Of a stretch of DNA of 34,471 nt, positions 8,501 to 16,200 are shown piece by piece (the stretch's first letter is position 1; every line of letters begins with the position of its first letter). The stretch is from a virus. The translations under genes were made by a program, and so were the position numbers. A model generated the notes under the pieces. The model was not told the origin of the DNA. It saw nothing but the letters and a program-made list of their open reading frames with translations, and searched no databases. The DNA lies in the IMG/VR virus record IMGVR_UViG_3300027770_000153, positions 1-34,471 of that record; one strand, written 5' to 3'.

Positions 8501-9230
8501 CTCCCATCGTAATGGGAACTACCTCGGTTTCTCCATCTTCATGGATGTGGGTGAATACCATATCAACATCAGGTGATATGGATTTTATGTAATTTCTTAA
8601 AGCCTTACTATCTTTTGCTAACATACCATTAACAAATTTAGATATTGCTGATATATCGTTATTACCATCTACACTTTTAATCATGTGACGTAATCTAGTA
8701 GTAATTTCAAACGATGAATCTTTGTTTAATTTTTCCAAAGCATCTATATCTTTTTGAATTGCCAACTCATCACCATGTGTAAGTAATTTGAATGTTATTT
8801 TCTTACCATTTGAAGGTAATGTAAATTCAAATTCATTTTTGTTGTTAAAAATAGATGTATCTACTTCCTTTGTTTGTACTTTTGATAAGTCAACAACAGC
8901 ATCAATTTGCTCACCTGTTTTTTGTGAGTAAAAACTAATTGGGTAATCTGCTCCGTATCCTAACAATCTAGTTGCAAGTACTATAGCGTTTTTGTCACCA
9001 ATTATAATATCATTTGGATTTACATTATCAACAATAATAGATTCAAATAGTTTATCTAATACTATTCCTTTTCTAATTAAATTTGTTGATGCAAGTATAT
9101 CTTCCTCTTTTGCGGTCATATACTTTATAGTAATTTGTCCAGATGAAAGAGGACTCTCTTTTGGATAAATCTTTCCTCCTGATGGTAAATCTAATACCTC
9201 CGTTGGAAAATCATATGTTTTTTCTGTCAT
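8469..9230 (-). CDS. Baseplate hub assembly protein, T4 gp26-like (T4_baseplate family)
   Basis: A 253-aa soluble protein. The N-terminal signature VLDLPSGGKIYPKESPLSSG, then ITIKYMTAKEEDILAS, then LIRKGIVLDKLFESII and GDKNAIVLATRLLGYGADY, is the typical opening of the T4 base-plate protein family (gp26 type): a LPSxGxxYP motif, MTxKEEDIL, and GDRNAILxxxRxxGYG. T4 gp26 is 208 aa; this version is slightly longer. In T4, gp26 helps assemble the central hub. The C-terminus, GVGFFWPSEKS, overlaps the next frame at a T7 run. The gene has its own candidate promoter motif 27 nt upstream and lies beyond the tail-tube terminator, so it probably starts a new unit with the 72-aa frame. The start ATG is preceded by AAAACAAAGTAAAGTT, with no strong Shine-Dalgarno. 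Confidence 0.8.
   Translation of the reverse strand: MTEKTYDFPTEVLDLPSGGKIYPKESPLSSGQITIKYMTAKEEDILASTNLIRKGIVLDKLFESIIVDNVNPNDIIIGDKNAIVLATRLLGYGADYPISFYSQKTGEQIDAVVDLSKVQTKEVDTSIFNNKNEFEFTLPSNGKKITFKLLTHGDELAIQKDIDALEKLNKDSSFEITTRLRHMIKSVDGNNDISAISKFVNGMLAKDSKALRNYIKSISPDVDMVFTHIHEDGETEVVPITMGVGFFWPSEKS
8487..8498 (-). other. Candidate programmed frameshift site GGGTTTTTTTGG
   Basis: On the coding strand the 0 frame reads GGG TTT TTT TGG and stops at 8469. The overlapping frame reads GGT TTT TTT GGC and continues for 68 more codons. Seven T in a row (8495-8489) would let a Phe-tRNA re-pair after skipping one base. I see no clear stimulatory stem right after it. The site is inferred from frame geometry and gene context. 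Confidence 0.45.
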
Positions 9231-9257
9231 AACTTTACTTTGTTTTAAGTTTGTATA

Positions 9258-9266
9258 TATAAATAC
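9258..9266 (-). promoter_or_regulatory. Candidate promoter motif variant GTATTTATA
   Basis: One mismatch from the recurrent ATATTTATA. It lies 27 nt before the gp26-like gene's ATG and about 30 nt after the tail-tube terminator, the same terminator-then-motif order seen at 8240 and 12263. The promoter role is inferred. Confidence 0.35.
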
Positions 9267-9292
9267 ATAGTTTTTAAAAAATTAGAAAGCAT

Positions 9293-9321
9293 AAAAAAGG
9301 GGATTCTTTTGAAATCCCCTT
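9293..9321 (-). terminator. Rho-independent terminator after the tail tube gene
   Basis: A 9-bp stem with four G-C pairs: AAGGGGATT (9297-9305) pairs perfectly with AATCCCCTT (9313-9321) around a 7-nt loop. On the minus strand it is followed by a run of six T (9298-9293, overlapping the stem base). On the plus strand it is followed by ATTTTTGTT, so it could also act in the other direction. It begins 18 nt after the tube gene's stop codon. Confidence 0.85.
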
Positions 9322-9339
9322 ATTTTTGTTATTTTTAGA

Positions 9340-9828
9340 TTAGTATTCAAGAATAGCGTAATCGTAAGATAATGTTAATTCAATTGTTGCAGGTTCGTTA
9401 GAATCAAATGATACATCACCAAAGTTTGCTTGCTGAATGAATGCACCTTTAATTTTCCACTGTTCAATTTTATCGCCAACTGGACCTAACATATAGAAAT
9501 CCAAATCTTTCTTATAAAAATCTGCGTATCCACGTCTACCAGTGATTGATTCATGTCCCAATCTAATCCACTCCATTACTGATTGTGCAGCCGATGGTAC
9601 AATTGGGTCATAAAGAGTAATTGTAATATCTTGCCACTCACCTTTACCTTGCAACTTTCTTTTAATGTTGATATGGTCTAAAGTGATTGTTTCAAATTGA
9701 ATTGAAGGTCTTGCTGCTGCTTTAACCATATATCCAGGTACACCATCCCACTCTAAGATGTATCTGTTTTTCATTTTTGGTTCGAAGTTCGTATAGAACA
9801 TCTTATCAAACTCTAATATTTCTGCCAT
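9340..9828 (-). CDS. Tail tube protein, gp19-like
   Basis: A 162-aa protein, the same length class as T4 gp19 (163 aa). It polymerises into the inner tail tube through which DNA passes. Signature parts are FYTNFEPKMKNRYILEWDGV near the N-terminus, the strand ITLDHINIKRKLQGKGEWQD, ITLYDPIVPSAAQSVMEWIR (residues about 70-90), KDLDFYMLGPVGDKIEQWK and the C-terminal strand DSNEPATIELTLSYDYAILEY taken in two parts. These match the two-sheet tube fold with its alpha-loop. It directly follows the sheath gene (51-nt gap with a motif variant) and ends before a strong terminator, which suits a protein needed in many copies. The leader TATAAAATAAAAAGAATAAA has no Shine-Dalgarno. Confidence 0.93.
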   Translation of the reverse strand: MAEILEFDKMFYTNFEPKMKNRYILEWDGVPGYMVKAAARPSIQFETITLDHINIKRKLQGKGEWQDITITLYDPIVPSAAQSVMEWIRLGHESITGRRGYADFYKKDLDFYMLGPVGDKIEQWKIKGAFIQQANFGDVSFDSNEPATIELTLSYDYAILEY

Positions 9829-9850
9829 TTTATTCTTTTTATTTTATATT

Positions 9851-9859
9851 AATAAATAT
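9851..9859 (-). promoter_or_regulatory. Candidate promoter motif variant ATATTTATT
   Basis: One mismatch from the recurrent motif, 22 nt before the tail tube ATG, inside the 51-nt sheath-tube gap. If it is active, the tube gene has its own promoter as well as read-through from the sheath gene. Inferred. Confidence 0.3.
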
Positions 9860-9879
9860 CCACTTTTTGTTTTTCTATA

Positions 9880-12204
9880 TTATGCTGAGAAACTTGCTCC
9901 AGTTGGTAAGATGTTGAAATCTATTACGATAAATTCCGCCGTCTTAGCCGGTTGTAAGAAAATTTGTCCTGCTAATATATTTCTATCAATTACATCAGGT
10001 GTGTTATTACTTTCATCCATTACAACTCTGAAAGCGTATAAACCTTGTCTTTGTTGAACTGCCTCTAAGTAAGGGTTCACAGTGTTTAAGAATCTATTAC
10101 GAGTTGTAGATGTATTTTGTTCAAACACTAAATAACGAGATGTAGATGCTACAAACTTCTTAAGAACAATAAGTAATCTTCTAACATTGATTCTATCTAA
10201 AGCTGATGCCTTATCTTGCAATGTTTTCTGTCCAAATGCTACAATACCTTGTCCAGGGAATGCTGCGATTGGGTTTACTTTGTTCTCATATAGAGTATCT
10301 CTTTCAGAATGTGTTAATCTATTTAAAACACTAACTGCTCCAGTGATACCACCTCTATTCAAACCAGCAGGTGCGAACCATTCTGCTGCTAATCTATCGT
10401 TAGCTGCGAAAACAGCGGGCATTAATACTGATGGTGGAACACTCATCAATTTGTTTGTGTTTGTATCTATTGTCTTAACCCAAGGATAGTAAGTTGCTAC
10501 ATAGTTAGAATCAACTGCGTTTGCTTGGTCAGTTGCTTCAGTTATCGTATCATCAAAATCATTGAAGTCAGCTATATAAAATGCATCTTGTCTACTTTCA
10601 ACCATATCAATTGCTTTTGTTACAATTGCAGGGTGTAAACTTCTTACAATACCCGGTGTTACTACCATATTGATATCCCACTCATCAGGGTTAGATACTG
10701 CGTTGATTGCTTTAGTATATGCTACTGAACCAGATGATGTTGAAGTTGCGCAATTAAATCCTTGCGTATTTGCATTACCCCAATCAGTATCACCAGCTTT
10801 AGCTTTAGTTACAGTTGGATTCATACCATCAAAACCTTCTTGGAATGCTAATACAAATTGTCTTTTAACCATATCAGTTGATGCCGAACCGGTCATTACA
10901 TATGATAATTGTGAATCAAATGCAAATGTTGTATTTGAACCCGTTTGAGCTCCAGTTGGTATTGCTTTTAGATATTGTTTGTTATCCATACTAACACCAG
11001 TTGTTTCAAAATCAAATCCACTAAAATAAATTGGGGATGATGATGAGTTACCAGTAGAATTAGTTTGATATGTTACTGCAGGTATTAAAAGTGATTCTGC
11101 ATTATTCGTTGCTGTAATTGGATTTGTATATGCTCCATGTCCAAATGGTGCTGCTGATATTGGGAATGAACCTGCTGCTGATACAACTACTCTTACATAT
11201 TTTGATTTGTTTGAGTAATCACCATTTTCAGTTATTTTACCATCAGAATCAATTGTATTATATCTATCACCAATTCTTCTAGCTATATAGTTAGGAGATG
11301 CTGCATCTAAGTTTACATTATTAAATGTTTCTATTACACTCTTTCTCTTATCAGTATCACTATATGAACGAATTGTTACAGTAAAAGTTGAATAATCAGT
11401 TGCTCCATCTTCACCAGCTGCTTTTACATTAGAAATACCAACTTTGTATTTTGTGTTATAAACATCACCATGTCCTAAAGTTACAAAATTAAATAAATCG
11501 TATCTTTCACCACTAATCAATTGAGATTTAACTATTGGTGTTTCTGCTGCAGTTGTATTATATGCAAAGTCCTGAGTTGGTAATACCACTCTAGTTATTA
11601 CAATATTATTCCCAGCAGAACCAGTATAGTATCCCGCCACACTTTCAAAGTATGAATATGCATATGCTGATTTAGCTCCAAATGGAGATTCACCAAATAC
11701 ATCTGCTAAATCGTTTGTTGCTGATGGTAATATTGATGCCGATACATTTACCCCAGCAGTTAATGAGTTGATTACAAATGAACCATCTGCATTAGAATCA
11801 CTAACTACACTTGCTCCAGTAAAACCAACTTTTTCATCTCCTACTTTAGTTGAGTGTAATACACCAATTAATTTAGTACCTACTGATTGAGTAGATGAAC
11901 CAGAAGCAAATATTGCTAAAGGAGCTATTTGTTGGTAACCACCAACACCACCTACTCTTACCACAGTTACTTGACCTGCTTCTCTTAAATAGTTTTGTAC
12001 TGCGTACTCACTATAATAAGTTCCATCAGGAGTACCAAAGGTATCTTCAAATTCTGATTGTGTTCTTATAATTGTTGGAATAAATGCAGGTCCTTGCTTA
12101 AAAGGTCCTATAATTGCTGCTCCAATTTCTCCAATTCCTTGTGTTAAAAAGGATAAATCATTTTCTCTTGTGAAAACGCCGGGTGATACGATTCTTTCTG
12201 ACAT
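9880..12204 (-). CDS. Contractile tail sheath protein, gp18-like
   Basis: A 774-aa protein, larger than T4 gp18 (659 aa). The N-terminus has the classic sheath opening: VSPGVFTRENDLSFLTQGIG, AAIIGPFKQGPAFIPTII, then EFEDTFGTPDGTYYSEYAVQ and LREAGQVTVVRVGG. The C-terminus, about residues 640-774, carries INVRRLLIVLKKFVASTSRY, LVFEQNTSTTRNRFL and GQIFLQPAKTAEFIVIDFNI, the conserved inner domain that binds the tube and swaps strands with neighbouring subunits. The middle (about residues 100-450) is a Ser/Thr/Ala/Gly-rich beta region with little conservation, probably the outward protruding domains, and accounts for the extra length. It contracts to drive the tube into the host. The unusually structured leader has a candidate promoter and a hairpin, and the tube gene follows directly. 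Confidence 0.95.
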   Translation of the reverse strand: MSERIVSPGVFTRENDLSFLTQGIGEIGAAIIGPFKQGPAFIPTIIRTQSEFEDTFGTPDGTYYSEYAVQNYLREAGQVTVVRVGGVGGYQQIAPLAIFASGSSTQSVGTKLIGVLHSTKVGDEKVGFTGASVVSDSNADGSFVINSLTAGVNVSASILPSATNDLADVFGESPFGAKSAYAYSYFESVAGYYTGSAGNNIVITRVVLPTQDFAYNTTAAETPIVKSQLISGERYDLFNFVTLGHGDVYNTKYKVGISNVKAAGEDGATDYSTFTVTIRSYSDTDKRKSVIETFNNVNLDAASPNYIARRIGDRYNTIDSDGKITENGDYSNKSKYVRVVVSAAGSFPISAAPFGHGAYTNPITATNNAESLLIPAVTYQTNSTGNSSSSPIYFSGFDFETTGVSMDNKQYLKAIPTGAQTGSNTTFAFDSQLSYVMTGSASTDMVKRQFVLAFQEGFDGMNPTVTKAKAGDTDWGNANTQGFNCATSTSSGSVAYTKAINAVSNPDEWDINMVVTPGIVRSLHPAIVTKAIDMVESRQDAFYIADFNDFDDTITEATDQANAVDSNYVATYYPWVKTIDTNTNKLMSVPPSVLMPAVFAANDRLAAEWFAPAGLNRGGITGAVSVLNRLTHSERDTLYENKVNPIAAFPGQGIVAFGQKTLQDKASALDRINVRRLLIVLKKFVASTSRYLVFEQNTSTTRNRFLNTVNPYLEAVQQRQGLYAFRVVMDESNNTPDVIDRNILAGQIFLQPAKTAEFIVIDFNILPTGASFSA

Positions 12205-12233
12205 TTTGTTTCTTCTATTTGTGTTTTAATTGC

Positions 12234-12259
12234 GTATTAGTAATTACTTACATTAATAC
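12234..12259 (-). other. Hairpin in the sheath mRNA leader
   Basis: The coding strand reads GTATTA, AT bulge, GTAA, loop GTAA, TTAC, TAATAC: 10 base pairs with a 2-nt bulge and a tetraloop. It lies between the candidate promoter motif (12263-12271) and the sheath start (12204), in the longest leader of the window (58 nt from motif to ATG). It could stabilise the 5' end or tune translation. It is all A-T rich, so the stability is modest. Confidence 0.35.
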
Positions 12260-12262
12260 TCA

Positions 12263-12271
12263 TATAAATAT
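12263..12271 (-). promoter_or_regulatory. Candidate promoter motif ATATTTATA before the sheath gene
   Basis: An exact copy of the recurrent motif, 5 nt after the foot of a 22-bp hairpin that follows the 134-aa gene, and 58 nt before the sheath ATG. The extended form TATATTTA is close to the Bacteroidota -7 element TAnnTTTG except for the last base. The promoter role is inferred from recurrence. Confidence 0.4.
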
Positions 12272-12276
12272 AAAGA

Positions 12277-12324
12277 AAATGTCCAAAACACAAATTTATT
12301 ATTAAATCTGCACTTTGAACATTT
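12277..12324 (-). terminator. Long strand-specific hairpin between the 134-aa gene and the sheath gene
   Basis: In the minus-strand RNA, 22 consecutive pairs form between 12324-12303 and 12298-12277 around a 4-nt AUAA loop. Five of the pairs are G-U wobbles, which become C-A mismatches on the plus strand, so the structure fits the minus-strand transcript only. It starts 19 nt after the stop of the 134-aa gene and is followed by UCUUUAUAUUUAUA. It may act as a terminator or as an RNA processing/stability element. The stem is A-U rich and the U run is interrupted, so termination may be partial. Confidence 0.5.
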
Positions 12325-12343
12325 ATAATTTTGTTTTAGTTAA

Positions 12344-12748
12344 TTAATAACCCGGAACAGAACCAGACGTTGTTGGATATGAAGTACTTCCAGATGTTGG
12401 AGACCAAGGTAAATCCATAGTAGTCACTTCAATTCTAGCGTATTTCTTATGGTCTATTTCTTTTTGAATTTGTCCGTTTATATGACCCATATAATTAGTT
12501 TCAGTAGAACCACTAACTACATTTTTAACCCATCCTAATACTAAATTTTCAGTAAGGTCTTGGTAATCAACAAACCCATCACCATTAAGGTCTTGAGGTT
12601 TGAACGGTGTTGCACCATTAAAAACTCCGAAATTACCATCAGTATCAGTACCAGTTAATTTCCAATTAGTACCAACAACAATATTTTCAAAATTTTCACT
12701 GTTTTGTTTTTTTAATCCTACTAATTCCCATTTATATGTTAATCCCAT
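12344..12748 (-). CDS. Virion-associated protein with a dockerin/EF-hand-type calcium loop
   Basis: A 134-aa protein. The start MGLTYKWELVGLKKQN, a GTNWKLTGTDTDGNFGVFNG block, and DLTENLVLGWVKNVV resemble a small protein family of marine T4-like phages in which a short linker precedes DLTEEQVIGWVK. Here the linker contains DLNGDGFVDYQD (residues 53-64), which fits the 12-residue Ca2+ loop: Asp53, Asn55, Asp57, Asp61 and Asp64 at positions 1, 3, 5, 9 and 12, with Gly58 at position 6, as in dockerin loops. A single loop is unusual, since EF-hands and dockerins normally pair. The tail is Ser/Thr/Pro-rich (SPTSGSTSYPTTSGSVPGY). The gene stands alone between a motif copy and a long hairpin. The family comparison is from memory; its role in the tail is unknown. 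Confidence 0.75.
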   Translation of the reverse strand: MGLTYKWELVGLKKQNSENFENIVVGTNWKLTGTDTDGNFGVFNGATPFKPQDLNGDGFVDYQDLTENLVLGWVKNVVSGSTETNYMGHINGQIQKEIDHKKYARIEVTTMDLPWSPTSGSTSYPTTSGSVPGY

Positions 12749-12768
12749 AATATTTGTTTTTTATATTG

Positions 12769-12777
12769 TATAAATAT
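12769..12777 (-). promoter_or_regulatory. Candidate promoter motif ATATTTATA before the 134-aa gene
   Basis: An exact copy on the coding strand, 20 nt before the ATG of the 134-aa gene and 14 nt after the stop of the 143-aa gene. The flanks are A/T-only for several bases. The promoter role is inferred. Confidence 0.4.
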
Positions 12778-12791
12778 ATCTATTTTATTTT

Positions 12792-13223
12792 TTAAACTTC
12801 CAATGAACCACTATAATAATCAGTAGTTAATAAATGTCTATATGTTTGTGCCATATGGTCTAATTCAGATGGTACTTCCAAAAGAAATATACATCTATGG
12901 TCCATACCAGCAGTACCAATACTTGCTCCATATTTATTATCAGCTGGATTTTTTCCTATAAATCCAATTGGTTTTGAACCCAATTCTCTAGAAGATTTAT
13001 CTTTCCAAATAGTTACACCAATTTCAGCAGTATATCCAGATTTCCAATAAACTGCTGTTTCTGGGGAATTTGCTCCAAATGTAATTCCATTAGGTCTTGT
13101 TGGGTCTGGAGGTGCGGGCGTATCCTGCATTCTTTTTTCTACCTTTATATCAGTAACAACGTGATATGCGTTTTCAATAACAACACCAGTTCCTGGTATT
13201 TCGTAATCTTTTAAAAGTGCCAT
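12792..13223 (-). CDS. Phage structural protein of unknown function, next to the S74 fibre
   Basis: A 143-aa soluble protein, probably beta-rich. Visible blocks are the start MALLKDYEIPGTGVVIENAY, VVTDIKVEKRMQDTPAPPDP, YWKSGYTAEIGVTIWKDKSS, and a C-terminal MAQTYRHLLTTDYYSGSLEV. The AYHV...KVEKR...GY...VTIWKDK layout resembles small proteins found beside fibre and sheath genes in marine T4-like phages (from memory). It lies 3 nt after the S74 fibre's stop, so it is translated from the same message. It could be a fibre adaptor or a small tail component; nothing catalytic is visible. Confidence 0.75.
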   Translation of the reverse strand: MALLKDYEIPGTGVVIENAYHVVTDIKVEKRMQDTPAPPDPTRPNGITFGANSPETAVYWKSGYTAEIGVTIWKDKSSRELGSKPIGFIGKNPADNKYGASIGTAGMDHRCIFLLEVPSELDHMAQTYRHLLTTDYYSGSLEV

Positions 13224-13226
13224 AAT

Positions 13227-16200
13227 TTATTCTTTATTATTAAATATTAATTTATTTAAAATTTCTTTCAATTCTTTAATTTCTTCTGATTGCTTTTTTA
13301 TTATTTCATTTTGTTCTTTAAATCCTTCAATAAATAATCCTGCAAAACTTCCGTAAGAAATACCAAATTCATCATTTACATCATCATAGGTAACAACTTC
13401 TGGAAATATATCCACAGTTTCCTGAGCTATTAATCCTGTTTGTCTTTTTTCTGCCATTTCAGTTGTAATGTTTGCAGCTTCATCCATTATTCTATTGTAA
13501 TAAACACCTCTCAATTTAAGAATTTTTTCTAATGCAGATTCAATTGTTACAATATTAGTTTTCTTTCTAGCATCAGAATAAGCTACTATATTACCTGTTG
13601 AATATATACCACCAGATACATACATACCATATGAAGGTGATGTTGAAGAAGTATTTACACCCGTACAGTTATATGGAAAATAGTGATAGAACATCCATCT
13701 ACCAGATTGATAATAACAACCACCATTACCACCAGTATCAAACATACCGGTAACAGGAGTATTACCTACGTCTTGTAAAATACCTGTGTATGAGTTTTTA
13801 TATCCATCCATTCTCCAAGTTCCATATGTGGAGTTATTTGGATACCAATGTGCACTATTTGTGCCTGTGTAGAATCCAACATCTGCCACATACATCCACT
13901 TATACTTAAATGAATAATTTGATGAACCTGCTAATTGAATACACAAATCACTCATATCGTAATCGGAATAAACTCTTGTTCCTTCATAAGAACCAGCGTT
14001 TGCTCCTAATTTAATACCAGTATGATATGCAATTCTTAAATCCGGATACGGATAACTCCATCCACCACCTTCTTGGAATATATTATATGCATTTGTACCT
14101 TGCCCAGAGTTACCACCCGTTCCAATAAAATCTATACGAGCTACTCTTACATAGTTGTTGAATTCACCACTACTCATTTGAGAATATCCAGTTGGGTCAG
14201 TATAATATGCTGTATTATTACTATCGTAAAATATTGGTGCTCTTAATGAGTTACCTCCAGTTAAATAATCGTTAGCATAAACCGTACCACCAGTATACCA
14301 CTCCATTACTCTCCAGTTAGAACCACTACTATTCATAGTGTTTAAGTAAAGATTTCCTGCTGTACTAAATCTGAAGTATGATGACCCAAATGATGTGTTT
14401 GGTCTACTAAAGTAATAAGGTCCAGAACCATCATGGTATGTGTTATCCACATTAAATCCAAATCCTCCCCAATCCCAAGTGTTACCAGGTTCAGAAACCC
14501 ACATTTGCAATTGACATAATCCAGTACCAGCTCCGTTGTTTCCAGGTAATAATCTAAGTCTAGAAGTAGTATTACCATGAGCTCCACTCATTCTCAATCC
14601 ACCATATATTTCGGTAAATCCGTTAGGGTCTATATAATATCCAGTATTATTGGTATCATAGAATATTGGTGCTCTAAAACTTTCTGTGTTTTCCGTATAT
14701 CTTTCAATTACATGTCTAGTAAACCAAGAACCACCACCGCCAGGAGTTTCTCTTAAGTAAACAGTAGTACCTTGAGGTTTATACCACTCACAAGAACCAC
14801 TACCCCATTGATGAATACGGAACATAGCAGGTTCAGTAGAGAAGTTACCAGAAGTTGATACCTCTAACGAACGGAACGAACCATGTGGTTTGCCCCATCC
14901 TTGTCCATAAGGGTCATGCGTCCACCAACCACTATTATCAGTATATATACCATTTGTATCACCACGTACTTTGTAACCTAAAAATTCGTTAGTTCTACTA
15001 CTACCATTAGGGTCTACAAAAAATCCAGTATTATTACTATCATAGAATATTGGTCCTCTAACAGAACCGGCCATTTCTAAATAGCTACTTTGTACAAAAC
15101 CATTTTGCACATTACCGATACGGAATTCAATAAATGATTCAGCTCCTATACAAAAATATGGATTATTATAAACACCAGGTCTTCCCCATGCTGCCCCAAC
15201 TCTTACATTAGAACTAACACCTTCAGCGTTTAAGACGTGAATACCAGAAGTATCTCCGGTAAAAGTTACACCAGCCCCATTCAAATTTAAATTAAATGTA
15301 GCGTTAGGGTCTAACCAATATGCGGTGTTATTTTGGTCGTAAAATATTGGTGCTCTTGAACTACCATTTGAATATGAGTTACCACTTCTATCAACATAGA
15401 AGTCAGTAGTACCCCAAGAACCATTTCTATGTCCGTGGTCATGATTAATTCTGAAATATGATGAGTCTGCGTATCCATATCCACAAGACCAAGTATTACT
15501 ATCATATCCATTAGAGAATAAAATAGAAGGTCTATCAGTACCGCCATTTGCTTCAATACGGAATTCTCCAGTTATACCCCAAGAGTGGTTACCATAACTA
15601 TTTGTTACCAACATAGTACTATTATTACCAGGTGCTGAACCTGTTTTTGTAATAGTTACAACTTGTCCATTTGATTGTCCGAAGTTACTGAATCCATCCG
15701 GATTTACATAATATGCAGTATTATTTCTATCATAGAAAATTGGTGCTCTAGCACTTGTATTAAATTCTACATATGAACCATCTTGATTTGGATAGTTTCT
15801 TTGTGACCAATCCCAGCTACTTCCATTAACAGCACCTCTACCACCATACAAATACCATGCCCCATCGGTAGCTATGTGTTGTAACATATATCCTAAGTTA
15901 CCATTAGTTGATGTTTGATATATAGAAGCGTAAGTACCAGTAATAACAAGTTGTGCATGAGATGAACCAAATGGATTACTACCCCAATTTCCATTAACAT
16001 TAAGGTATTGTAAATTAGTACCATCAAGTCCATCAAAATAGTATCCAGTATTAGATATATCATAATATCTTGGTGCCAAAACACCATAGTCTGCTCTTAG
16101 ATAATTATCACTCTTACCAAATGAACCAATTTCAGTTCCTGTAAATGGTGAGTTATTAAAAAATCTAGTTCCACCATATTGAGATGCTGCGCCAATATCA

